Shown here: positions 37,798 through 46,439 of the stretch, in pieces
Layout: every line of letters begins with the position of its first letter
Numbering within the stretch: the first letter of the stretch is position 1
Assembly: GCA_018712075.1 (NCBI GenBank)
Contig: DVHN01000105.1
Span: 1 to 55,682, forward strand
DNA length: 55,682 nucleotides
From: Candidatus Fimimorpha faecalis
GTDB taxonomy: Bacteria; Bacillota; Clostridia; Lachnospirales; Lachnospiraceae
Reading direction: 5' to 3'
Translations under genes and position numbers: made by a program
The notes under the pieces: generated by a model
Seen by the model: only the letters and a program-made list of their open reading frames with translations
The model's database searches: none
What the model was told of the DNA's origin: nothing

Positions 37798-38494
37798 TAT
37801 ATTTCCACTCCTCCTGAGCTCTTTGATAGTTATCCATTGTTCCTATATCAATTAAATATCCATCTATGCTCCATCCAAACATTCTATCTACTAATTTAGG
37901 AAGAATATCTTTTCCAAAATCTATAAATTCAGCTTTTGGAAAAACTTCAAAAACATTTTTATTCGTAACATAGATTCCTGCATTTGCAAGATTACTTTTT
38001 GGATGTTCTGGTTTTTCTATAAACTCTATAATCTTTCCAGATGAATCTAATTCTGCAATTCCACATTGACTCGGTTTATTTGTATGAAACAATGCCATTG
38101 TCAAAACTCCACTTTTTTCTTTATGCACTCGCATCATTTCAGAGAGATTTATATCTGTAAGGTTATCTGCATAACAAACAAAAAAATCTTCCCCATCCTC
38201 TACAAAATCTCTATTTGCATTTATCGTTCCTCCACTTCCTAAAAGTGTATCTTCATAAAATTCAATTACTCTTAAACCTGTATCTCTCTGATTATACTGT
38301 TGAATATAATCCCTAACCTGTCCATATAAATAATGTGTGTTTACAATAACCTCCGTAACACCATGCTTTTTTAACAATCTTAACCACCACTCCATTAATG
38401 GAACTCCATTAATTGGGACTAAACATTTTGGGGTAGTATCTGTCAATGGTTTCAATCTCGTACCAAATCCTCCTGCTAATAAGAACGCTTTCAT
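37766..38494 (-). CDS. hddC: Heptose 1-phosphate guanylyltransferase-type NTP transferase
   Basis: A 242-residue sugar nucleotidyltransferase. The N-terminus FLLAGGFGTRLKPLTDTTPKCLVPI is the nucleotide-binding signature. YADNLTDI supplies the metal-binding aspartate, and EKPEHPKSNLANAGIY the sugar-binding part. By itself it could be any hexose-1-phosphate nucleotidyltransferase. Its 32-bp overlap with hddA, next to gmhB and gmhA, points to HddC, which makes GDP-D-glycero-alpha-D-manno-heptose. It starts within the last codons of the F420-hydrogenase-beta-like gene (4-bp overlap). Confidence 0.88.
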   Translation of the reverse strand: MKAFLLAGGFGTRLKPLTDTTPKCLVPINGVPLMEWWLRLLKKHGVTEVIVNTHYLYGQVRDYIQQYNQRDTGLRVIEFYEDTLLGSGGTINANRDFVEDGEDFFVCYADNLTDINLSEMMRVHKEKSGVLTMALFHTNKPSQCGIAELDSSGKIIEFIEKPEHPKSNLANAGIYVTNKNVFEVFPKAEFIDFGKDILPKLVDRMFGWSIDGYLIDIGTMDNYQRAQEEWKYNDYNKDTVSN

Positions 38495-39678
38495 TTGTTT
38501 CCTCTTATCTTTCCTTCTATTTTTCTTTTATTTTTTATAAAAATAATAAATATTTTTCTAATAACTCTATAAATAATTTTATTGGGTACTAGAATCTCAG
38601 TTACTCTAAAAAAGCTATATTTCTCTATCCATTCAAAAAAGATAGGACGCAATATATTCTCTTTTGGCGGTTTTCCTAAATGTTCACTTTCGTTAACCGC
38701 TTTTTCTATTGGATATTCTTTAACAAATAATACTGGTAAAAGGTTACGTAAATATCTATATCCTTTAGGGGAATTTACTGTTACCATAGACAATCCTTTA
38801 TTATCTGGATCCAATTTTTTCCCTAAACCACCTCCAAACCAATCTCCTGCTGTTATATCAGCAATTCTTGGAATCTTAGCAAACTGACAATGTGTACATA
38901 TTTTTCTCACATACAAATTTTGTATAAAACCTCTATTATATGGAATTTCTGTACTGACAAAGGATTCTTTTGTCCCATCCTCATAATCAAATGCATAACG
39001 TGGTGGTTTCCATCCTTCCTCTTTATCTCGATAATAATGAATAACTTTTTTATGCTTTCGCTGTTCTAACTCTTCAATAAATTTGTGCAATACTTTTTCC
39101 GATGGAACTCCATGACAAATTACATCCATTGTTAGCAAATTTTCATAGTCACAGTCTAACACTGAATATAATGCTCCAATTTGACATGGCGTACCTGAAA
39201 ACAAAACTTTTTTCCCTGTTTTTAATACAGACTTTACTTCTCGGTAAATTCCTATTGTATTACTTTGTGCATATTTTGATCCCTGCATTTTCTTGAGTTG
39301 TTCTAATGTCTCTGCCTTTGTATGAAAAACTCCATCTAAACAGTTTCCTACTGCACCAAAAACAACTCCTCGTTCTTGTATTACATAATTTGCCAGTTCA
39401 AAGAAGATTCCACCCGTCGCACTCGTTTTGTGAATAAACTCATTTTTTGAAAATGCTGCATATGCTTTTGGAGCTTTTGTTCGCTCTACCATTTGATAGA
39501 TATCTTTTTTCATCGGACATTTCTTTTTACAGATTCCACAGTGTATACATAACTCCTGATCAACGACTGGTATCCGAAATCCTTCTTTATCATATTTCAT
39601 AGAAATACAGTTTTTCGGGCAGTTATCTGCACATGCTCCACATCCTGTACACTCTTCAATCATTGCTTGCGTAATCAA
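38491..39678 (-). CDS. Coenzyme F420 hydrogenase beta-subunit-like ferredoxin protein
   Basis: A 395-residue protein with two N-terminal [4Fe-4S] motifs (CTGCGACADNCP at residue 9 and CIHCGICKKKCP at about 43). The FrhB-type region follows, with the flavin-binding half around SGTPCQIGAL and TMDVICHGVPS, then CTHCQFAKIPRIADITAGDW. The start is a TTG at 39678 with AGGAGGG 7 bp upstream; the next ATG is five codons in. Such proteins often accompany polysaccharide pyruvyl transferases in bacterial capsule loci, as here with the gene at 39690. The reaction is not known to me; electron supply for a sugar modification is a guess. Confidence 0.85.
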   Translation of the reverse strand: MITQAMIEECTGCGACADNCPKNCISMKYDKEGFRIPVVDQELCIHCGICKKKCPMKKDIYQMVERTKAPKAYAAFSKNEFIHKTSATGGIFFELANYVIQERGVVFGAVGNCLDGVFHTKAETLEQLKKMQGSKYAQSNTIGIYREVKSVLKTGKKVLFSGTPCQIGALYSVLDCDYENLLTMDVICHGVPSEKVLHKFIEELEQRKHKKVIHYYRDKEEGWKPPRYAFDYEDGTKESFVSTEIPYNRGFIQNLYVRKICTHCQFAKIPRIADITAGDWFGGGLGKKLDPDNKGLSMVTVNSPKGYRYLRNLLPVLFVKEYPIEKAVNESEHLGKPPKENILRPIFFEWIEKYSFFRVTEILVPNKIIYRVIRKIFIIFIKNKRKIEGKIRGNK

Positions 39679-39689
39679 TCACAACCCTC

Positions 39690-40868
39690 CTATTCAAACA
39701 ATTCAATGCTACCCCACGTTTTTTCCAAATAAGAAGGCATATACTTATTTAGACGTTTTCGAATTTGATTTTCATGTGCAATCAGCCACTGAACACCATC
39801 TACAAGTGCATCTGGATTTTTTAGATTATACGTAGGTATTACATAGTGATCGCTTTTCCCGAATAAATCTGTTGCAATGCCAACAGATTTTATAGAATAT
39901 CCAAGTACCAATGCTGGAACTCCCGTTGAATACGCTGCAATTGATGCATGAGTTCTCGCTGTAACTAAAAACCTACATTTCGATATAATATATTTTAACT
40001 GCGGCGCCGTTAGTTGCTCATTTTTTATAATTCTGACGCGACCTGTTGTACGAAATTCTTCATACAATTTCTTTAAAATAGATAAATCTGCTCCATCCAT
40101 AACATGAGGAATTAATATAATACAATATGAAGTCTCTCTTATCAAATAACGAATCATATTTTTATAAGCCGTTAAAATTTGCTCTTCACTAACTCCATAT
40201 TTTCCACTAACTACTAAATTACTCACATTGATTCCTATCATTTGATTATCCTTCCATCCCTTTGGAAGTGCTAATTTATCACTTTTCATAATAAATGCAG
40301 GGTCTGGATAGAAATATAAATTTTCTCCAATAAATTTTTTAAAATTATTGTATGTTAATGATTCTCTCGCAGAAATTGCATCAAACAATTTAAAGTCCTC
40401 TATAACACTATTGTCAATATCTTTTTCCTCCAACGAACAATCATAAAGTACCAACTTCTTTACTTCTGCTTTACGCAAAGCAAGATTAAGGCTATGCAAA
40501 ATATAATATAATCCATATGACTGATCATAATTATCTCCGCCAACGACAACAACACAATCCATTTTCTTTGCCTGATCAATTACTTTTTTACATCGAATAT
40601 AAGTTGCTTTTTCCACATTTTTCATTACAAATCTCTGAAAAACAGCATATAAATTCACAGCTGAGTATTTGGATACATAGCCATATCTTCTAATGTTATG
40701 ATCAATTCCTTCAATTAACTGGGATTTTTCAAAATCCACTTCACTTGAAACTAACGTAATATCACAGTCTGGATATTTTTTTCTACATATTGCAGCAATA
40801 CTTCTTGCTAAAGCTTCTGAACCTCGATTGTAATATACTGCATTTAAAATAATCATAAATTTTTTCAT
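39690..40868 (-). CDS. Polysaccharide pyruvyl transferase family protein (1)
   Basis: A 392-residue member of the CsaB/WcaK family, with a GT-B-like fold that adds a pyruvyl ketal from phosphoenolpyruvate to sugars. Family features include the N-terminal NAVYYNRGSEALARSI, the glycine/aspartate motif VVVGGDNYDQSYG, and the C-terminal RTHASIAAYSTGVPALVLGYSIK, which resembles the substrate-binding HxxIxA region. It is cytoplasmic and acts on lipid-linked repeat units. It lies between the flippase gene and the F420-hydrogenase-beta-like gene, 11 bp from the latter, suggesting joint action. Confidence 0.85.
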   Translation of the reverse strand: MKKFMIILNAVYYNRGSEALARSIAAICRKKYPDCDITLVSSEVDFEKSQLIEGIDHNIRRYGYVSKYSAVNLYAVFQRFVMKNVEKATYIRCKKVIDQAKKMDCVVVVGGDNYDQSYGLYYILHSLNLALRKAEVKKLVLYDCSLEEKDIDNSVIEDFKLFDAISARESLTYNNFKKFIGENLYFYPDPAFIMKSDKLALPKGWKDNQMIGINVSNLVVSGKYGVSEEQILTAYKNMIRYLIRETSYCIILIPHVMDGADLSILKKLYEEFRTTGRVRIIKNEQLTAPQLKYIISKCRFLVTARTHASIAAYSTGVPALVLGYSIKSVGIATDLFGKSDHYVIPTYNLKNPDALVDGVQWLIAHENQIRKRLNKYMPSYLEKTWGSIELFE

Positions 40869-40883
40869 TCTCGTTCCCCTTTT

Positions 40884-42248
40884 TTATATTGTATTTGTTA
40901 TACCTAATAAGAGCAGCAATACTCGAATCATACCTGTACAACTAAATATTAATAATATGCTAAGACCAACACTCTTTAAATAACGGAGAATTGATATATT
41001 CATAACTTGGAACAATTTACAAAAATATATAATTTGTATACTAATATAAGCACCTGACATAAGCACTAATCCAATATAAATGCTATTAAAAATATAGGCA
41101 CCTGACACAAGCCCGATTGTATATCCGATTGACTGTGCAATACAGGATATCATCGCATATTTTTGTTTTTGGAGTGTAATTGTCACTCCTTGTGATGCCA
41201 TCATAAGGAAAATAAAAAAGTTTTGTAATACAACAATACGGAATATTTGTCCTGCTGTCTCATAATTTTTTCCTAAAAATATCGTTAATGCAATATCCCC
41301 AAATGCCATCATTCCAATAATAGGAATTATGGATATTTTTATTGCCTTTATAATATTCCTATATGTATATTCCCCGATTTCTTCTCCTCTTCTTGTCATT
41401 TCAGATGCAGTATGAAAATATACTCTTCCAATCGATGTAGCTAACAAATTAATTGGAATATTCAAGATCCGCACAGAAACCGAATAATATCCTAACATTT
41501 CACTTCCGAATAATCCTTTTATAAGCAAAGTAGGCAATTGATTTTTTATATTGGTTATAAGATTTGTTGGAAGTTGATATTTCCAGAATGTCTTTCTTGT
41601 ACGAAATACAATTCTAAAATCATCTATGTCACTATTAAACATCTTTTTTGGGAGAAAACGCTTCATGTGAATAATCATAGCAATCTGCCCAGCAATTAAT
41701 GCAACATAATATCCATATCGTTTTAATCCAAACAATCCCAATGGAATTGCAATTGCTATAATTGCAATTTGATTAATCACTGGATTTTTCATTAAAATAT
41801 TATATTCACCTTTTTTATTTAACCATGTATAACATACTTGACTTTGTTGGGATGTAATAACCAAGACTAATATCGTTAATGCAATAAACCATGACTTAAT
41901 TCCACTTTCATCAGGAACAATAGAGTAAAATATAAATACTACTACACCAGTAATAATACTAATAATCAATATAATGGTACTTATAACAGTATATAAACGA
42001 GTCGAAGCTTCTTCCGTTTCTTCAATCATAATCGCATTAGTCAATCCCATATCTGAAAAAGAGTTCACAATTGTTGCAATTGATTGAAATAATGCCCAGT
42101 TTCCAATTACTACTGCACCATACATACGAGTTAATATCGGCAAAGTGATCATAGAGATCACTTGTCCTGCCATTGTTCCCCCAGATATTTTTGCTACATT
42201 TTTCATTGCATCTGACAGTTTTAATTTATCTTTTATTTGCTTCCACAT
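40884..42248 (-). CDS. wzx: Oligosaccharide flippase (Wzx type)
   Basis: A 454-residue polytopic membrane protein of the MATE/MOP superfamily that flips undecaprenyl-linked repeat units to the outer face of the membrane. About 12-14 hydrophobic segments are visible. The N-terminus KISGGTMAGQVISMITLPILTRMYG is characteristic of polysaccharide flippases. It follows the second pyruvyl transferase gene with a 13-bp gap. With Wzy (47461) and the WbaP primer (52934) it marks a Wzx/Wzy-dependent pathway. Confidence 0.93.
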   Translation of the reverse strand: MWKQIKDKLKLSDAMKNVAKISGGTMAGQVISMITLPILTRMYGAVVIGNWALFQSIATIVNSFSDMGLTNAIMIEETEEASTRLYTVISTIILIISIITGVVVFIFYSIVPDESGIKSWFIALTILVLVITSQQSQVCYTWLNKKGEYNILMKNPVINQIAIIAIAIPLGLFGLKRYGYYVALIAGQIAMIIHMKRFLPKKMFNSDIDDFRIVFRTRKTFWKYQLPTNLITNIKNQLPTLLIKGLFGSEMLGYYSVSVRILNIPINLLATSIGRVYFHTASEMTRRGEEIGEYTYRNIIKAIKISIIPIIGMMAFGDIALTIFLGKNYETAGQIFRIVVLQNFFIFLMMASQGVTITLQKQKYAMISCIAQSIGYTIGLVSGAYIFNSIYIGLVLMSGAYISIQIIYFCKLFQVMNISILRYLKSVGLSILLIFSCTGMIRVLLLLLGITNTI

Positions 42249-42261
42249 ATATTTGCTCCTA

Positions 42262-43314
42262 TTACATATACTGCTTTAGCAGTTCTAATGACTCTTTTCT
42301 CATTTTCATCACATTTCTGTCCACCATTTGATAATCCAAATCTTGCTGATCCATACGACTGCAAAATTGCTCATAAGAAATATCAGAAGGAATTGCAACT
42401 TCTGGAATTCCTACTTTCTCCAGCACATCATTCACTTTTGGGCTAAATGGTTCTACTAAAAATCTCTGATGATTAAGAAGAGCAAAAATACTTCCATGAA
42501 ATGTTGTTGTCACCATACATTGTGCATAGCGAATTACATCTGAGAACTCTAATGGTCCACAATTCAAATTATAATCACACCATGCAAAGAAAAATCCAAC
42601 TGAAACAATTTTTAAATTTTTCTCTTTGGCGTAACGAATAATATGCTCCTTTATTTTGTTCCCCATAATAAACTCATAAGTATATACAAGAATATAAGAA
42701 TGGTTTTTAATATATGGATCATGACATAGATGAATCATCTCTTTTAACGGTATTAAAAATGTCGGATCACAAACCATTGGAGGCATTTTTCCTGTACTTT
42801 CTTTTACAAACAGCTGTGTTTTTTTATCTCTTACTAAAATTTGATGAATATTTTTTATCCATGTAAGAAATTCTGGATGTATCAAAAAATCTTTCTTTTT
42901 TGCTCTTCCGATACTAATTCCATAAGTAAGAACATATTCTAGTCCTGCTCCAAAATAAAGTGGATGACGAAACTTTTCTTCCGAAATATTCCATAACTCA
43001 TCACTTCCAATTATAATTCGATCCATATGTTCTGCCTCTGTTTCTGGAATAACAACAAATACTTGTTGTTCTTTTTTAAAGATATCATATTTTTTTTTTC
43101 CATAGAGATATTTCTGAAACTCTTCGATTGGATGTTTGAAACTTCTTCTTGTTGCTGGATATTTAAAATACCCCCTTCGTATTTTTTTTTCTGACTTCGT
43201 CTCAATATGAAATACATCATGTCCCATATGTTCCATTGCTCGTTTTAACGCATATGCTTGTAAATATGCTCCAAAATTTGAAGCATGATATACGGTAATA
43301 ATTCCTATTTTCAA
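42262..43314 (-). CDS. Polysaccharide pyruvyl transferase family protein (2)
   Basis: A 350-residue second pyruvyl-transferase-family protein. It has the typical start MKIGIITVYHASNFGAYLQAYALKRAM, the motif DRIIIGSDELWN at about 105, and CMVTTTFHGSIFALLNHQRFLV near the C-terminus with the FHG histidine. It differs in subfamily from the gene at 39690: this one is of the 'NFGAYLQAYAL' type common next to F420-hydrogenase-beta-like proteins. The locus may therefore add two different decorations, or one of the pair may have another acyl or ketal role. Confidence 0.85.
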   Translation of the reverse strand: MKIGIITVYHASNFGAYLQAYALKRAMEHMGHDVFHIETKSEKKIRRGYFKYPATRRSFKHPIEEFQKYLYGKKKYDIFKKEQQVFVVIPETEAEHMDRIIIGSDELWNISEEKFRHPLYFGAGLEYVLTYGISIGRAKKKDFLIHPEFLTWIKNIHQILVRDKKTQLFVKESTGKMPPMVCDPTFLIPLKEMIHLCHDPYIKNHSYILVYTYEFIMGNKIKEHIIRYAKEKNLKIVSVGFFFAWCDYNLNCGPLEFSDVIRYAQCMVTTTFHGSIFALLNHQRFLVEPFSPKVNDVLEKVGIPEVAIPSDISYEQFCSRMDQQDLDYQMVDRNVMKMRKESLELLKQYM

Positions 43315-43326
43315 GCTATATTCCCC

Positions 43327-45297
43327 CTATCTAAGCAACTTCCACAAATAATAATAAAGTTCTTTGGCCATACAAAATAGAGAACATTCTATTTGTTCTC
43401 TCAGGTTTAATGGTAAATTTTTTTTATTATTTTTATAACAGATCATCCATTGTTTCCTATATTTTTTTATTAGTGGCAAGAACTTCGTTGTTTTATTTTC
43501 CTTTATCCATAATTGATATTGTTCTAACATATGTAAATATAAAAACAATTGATATTTCAACAGTTCAAATTCCTTCATGCATTCATAGAAGTTTATACGT
43601 TCTTGATAAGCCAAAAATAAATCAAACCGATTCACCTTAAATTCTCCATTCATATAACCGTTTTTTCTAACCATGTATAGATAATATACATTTTCTGTAT
43701 ATACAATTCCTTTTGCCTGATATAATAACCGAAATGTTATACTTTCATCCTCTTGTATTCTCCCAACAGGAAATATGATTCCCTTATAAAGCTCTGCTTT
43801 TACTAGTTTATTCCAAACAACACTTCCTTCGGTTGCTTTCTTAGTTCCAGAAAAATACATCATTTGTCCTTGCTTTCGATTAAAATACTTAAAGTCATTT
43901 CTACTATAATTGCGTACTTTCCAATCTGGTAATTTTTTTCCCTCATTAAAAATCTGATAATTACATATAGCGATTTCTGCTCCCTGTTCCTTCATTCCAC
44001 ACATCATATGTTGATACATCTGTGGATGAATTAAATCATCTGGATCTACAAACGTAATATAGTCTCCCGTAGCATTCAAAAGACCTTGATTTCTAGCATC
44101 GGATACTCCCCCATTTTTCTTATGAATCACCTTAATTCGTGTGTCTTCTTTTTTCAAATCATCACAAATCTTTGCACATGTATCAGAGGATCCATCATTA
44201 ACCAATATGATTTCTAAATTTTTATAAGTCTGATTTTTTACACTATCTACAGCACGACGTAAATACTTTTCTACATTATAAATAGGAAAAATAACAGAAA
44301 TCTTATCTTCTTGTTTATTAATTTTATTTTCTATTAATTTTTGTACTGTATCTCTTGTAGTTTTAATAGGATAATCCCCATGAACTTGGTCAATATGATC
44401 CATTAAAGTATCTGAAACTCCTGTCTTAACCTTCCTAAAAAATAATTCTTTTCGATGAATCAACTTATCAAAATCTTTTTCTACAAAAACAGTAACTTCT
44501 TTTGGATATTCAAAATAATGAAGATTTCTCCAATTAACAAGATATTTTTTTTCTGGCTCATCATGCCGAATGCAAGTATCTTTAAAATCGGAATTATGTA
44601 CAATTGTATGAAAATATTCTTCATCTGGAAATTTAATATGTTTCATGATTCGATGAAACTTCGGATGCCCTTGACTAAATTCCAATACATATCGAACACA
44701 TTCATCCGTCATTGCCCATTGAGCAGCACCATAAAAGATATCATATTTTTTCCCATTCTCTTTTATTGTTCCTGAAAATCCAATTGTACGAATACTTTTT
44801 AAAATTTTAACCCCATTGTGAAACCAACGTCTTAGCTTTGAGTGTCTATCTTTATGGATATAAAAATCATCATCAAATGTATGATATAATTTGTATTTTT
44901 CTTGATAATGCCAATCTTTCGATTTTCCAATATTACAGCCACGTATAAATTGTTTTCCTTTATATTGGTTAAAAAATTCAAAAATTTCTTGATTAGATTT
45001 TAAAGGATAATCTAAATTCTGCAATAATACATAATAATCATATTTTTTCTCTGTAGCAACTCGCATCAACTTTAACGTTGCCAGTACTGCATGAAATCCT
45101 CCCCAGTACACTTTTTCTCTATTTTCTATAAAATACACCTGTGAGCAATTATGCAATCTTTCTATAAATGGTGTAATATCTTGCTTTGCATCAACATGAA
45201 TATACATATCAAAATCTGGATGAGCTGTCAGTTTTCTTGCAGTCCGCTCCACTATATCTGGGTCACAATGACATAAGTTCAAAAATGCAATTTTCAT
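43327..45297 (-). CDS. Bifunctional glycosyltransferase: GT14 (core-2-like) fused to GT2
   Basis: A 656-residue fusion. The start at 45297 (MKIAFLNLCHCDPD) has GGAGG 5 bp upstream and was preferred over the frame extension to 45321. Residues 1-300 resemble the beta-1,6-N-acetylglucosaminyltransferase/xylosyltransferase family: HVDAKQDITPFI, VYWGGFHAVLATLKLM, LLQNLDYPLKSNQEI, YGAAQWAMT, PDEEYFHTI. Residues 330-560 are a family 2 transferase: ISVIFPIYNVEKYLRRAVDS, LVNDGSSDT, NGGVSDARNQGL, DPDD. It probably adds two consecutive sugars, or a branch and a backbone sugar, in the cytoplasm. The helical C-terminal 90 residues are unassigned. Confidence 0.9.
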   Translation of the reverse strand: MKIAFLNLCHCDPDIVERTARKLTAHPDFDMYIHVDAKQDITPFIERLHNCSQVYFIENREKVYWGGFHAVLATLKLMRVATEKKYDYYVLLQNLDYPLKSNQEIFEFFNQYKGKQFIRGCNIGKSKDWHYQEKYKLYHTFDDDFYIHKDRHSKLRRWFHNGVKILKSIRTIGFSGTIKENGKKYDIFYGAAQWAMTDECVRYVLEFSQGHPKFHRIMKHIKFPDEEYFHTIVHNSDFKDTCIRHDEPEKKYLVNWRNLHYFEYPKEVTVFVEKDFDKLIHRKELFFRKVKTGVSDTLMDHIDQVHGDYPIKTTRDTVQKLIENKINKQEDKISVIFPIYNVEKYLRRAVDSVKNQTYKNLEIILVNDGSSDTCAKICDDLKKEDTRIKVIHKKNGGVSDARNQGLLNATGDYITFVDPDDLIHPQMYQHMMCGMKEQGAEIAICNYQIFNEGKKLPDWKVRNYSRNDFKYFNRKQGQMMYFSGTKKATEGSVVWNKLVKAELYKGIIFPVGRIQEDESITFRLLYQAKGIVYTENVYYLYMVRKNGYMNGEFKVNRFDLFLAYQERINFYECMKEFELLKYQLFLYLHMLEQYQLWIKENKTTKFLPLIKKYRKQWMICYKNNKKNLPLNLREQIECSLFCMAKELYYYLWKLLR

Positions 45298-45326
45298 AAA
45301 ATCCTCCACTTTATTTTGCACCTTTA

Positions 45327-46421
45327 CTATCGTTTGAATTCATAATGGCACAATTGTAGTATTGTTATACAACAATACAAAGTATAATATTTTTTATATT
45401 TCAAAAGATAGAATGGAATGGCTTTTATTTTATTTCCTGACGGAACATTAAAAGTCTTTATTGCATTTTGAACTTCTTTTTGTTCAACATATGTCTTCCA
45501 ATTTCGATAATTTTCCATCCAACTACGTCCTTTTTCCTTCCTAGTCATAAAAAAAGCAAGTTGAATACAAGACATAATTAATGTTCCATACCAATACTTC
45601 TCTATGTCAAATGATCTATGTATTTTGATTCTCTCTGTCAATTCTCTTCTTGCAGTAAGCAAATCAATCTTTCCTTTTAAAATAGCATAGGGATCTTTTT
45701 CATATACAAAGATCGTAGATGTATTTCGAACTACTAAGTAATAATAACATTTATGTATAACTGCACATCGCTTGGCACAGCTTAAGTATTCCGTTGTAAA
45801 ACAAGTATCTTCTCCCACTCTTAGCTGAGGTTTAAATCGAATATTATTTCTACGAATCAAGTCTCCTTTCACCATAGAACGCCATAACGCAGTATTTTCT
45901 TTCTTTAGTGCATCTTTTTCTCCTTGTATCCATCTTTTAATATCCCTAAAGGAAACTCCTATAAAACGAGGAACCAAATCTGTCATTATCTCTTTTCCCT
46001 CATATTGACTTTTTTTCATTTGTGGTAAGTGCGTTTGTACTACTACTCCATCTTTTTCTAAATAATATCCATATAATACGGCATCTGCCTTTTGATAAGT
46101 AATAGTTTCATATAATTCTTCAAGACATTCTGGTCTTACATGATCATCACCATCAAAGAAAAGAAAATAGTCTCCTGTTGCAAGTTCAATGGCTGTATTT
46201 CGAGCTACTGAGACTCCTTCATTTTTCTTATGAATCACTGTAATTCTCTGATCCTTCTTCCCATACTCATCGCAAATATCACCCGTTTTATCCGTGGAAC
46301 CATCGTCAACAATATAAACATTGAAATCTTGAAACGTCTGAGCTAATATACTATCTAAGCATTTCTCTAGATAGTTCTCTACATTATACACAGGAATAAT
46401 AATACTAATTTTAGGATTCAC
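45327..46421 (-). CDS. Family 2 glycosyltransferase
   Basis: A 364-residue GT-A enzyme. The start is read as GTG at 46421 (VNPKISIIIPVYN), with GGGAGG 8 bp upstream; the frame is open six codons further to 46439. The nucleotide-sugar fold is evident in IPVYNVENYLEKCLDSILAQT, VDDGSTDKTGD, NEGVSVARNTAIELATGDYF and FDGDDHV (DxD-like). RVGEDTCFTTEYL is a typical C-terminal ED motif of this group. The sugar transferred cannot be told from sequence. It lies between the acyltransferase and the GT14-GT2 fusion. Confidence 0.92.
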   Translation of the reverse strand: MNPKISIIIPVYNVENYLEKCLDSILAQTFQDFNVYIVDDGSTDKTGDICDEYGKKDQRITVIHKKNEGVSVARNTAIELATGDYFLFFDGDDHVRPECLEELYETITYQKADAVLYGYYLEKDGVVVQTHLPQMKKSQYEGKEIMTDLVPRFIGVSFRDIKRWIQGEKDALKKENTALWRSMVKGDLIRRNNIRFKPQLRVGEDTCFTTEYLSCAKRCAVIHKCYYYLVVRNTSTIFVYEKDPYAILKGKIDLLTARRELTERIKIHRSFDIEKYWYGTLIMSCIQLAFFMTRKEKGRSWMENYRNWKTYVEQKEVQNAIKTFNVPSGNKIKAIPFYLLKYKKYYTLYCCITILQLCHYEFKR

Positions 46422-46439
46422 TAAACTTACCTCCCACAC

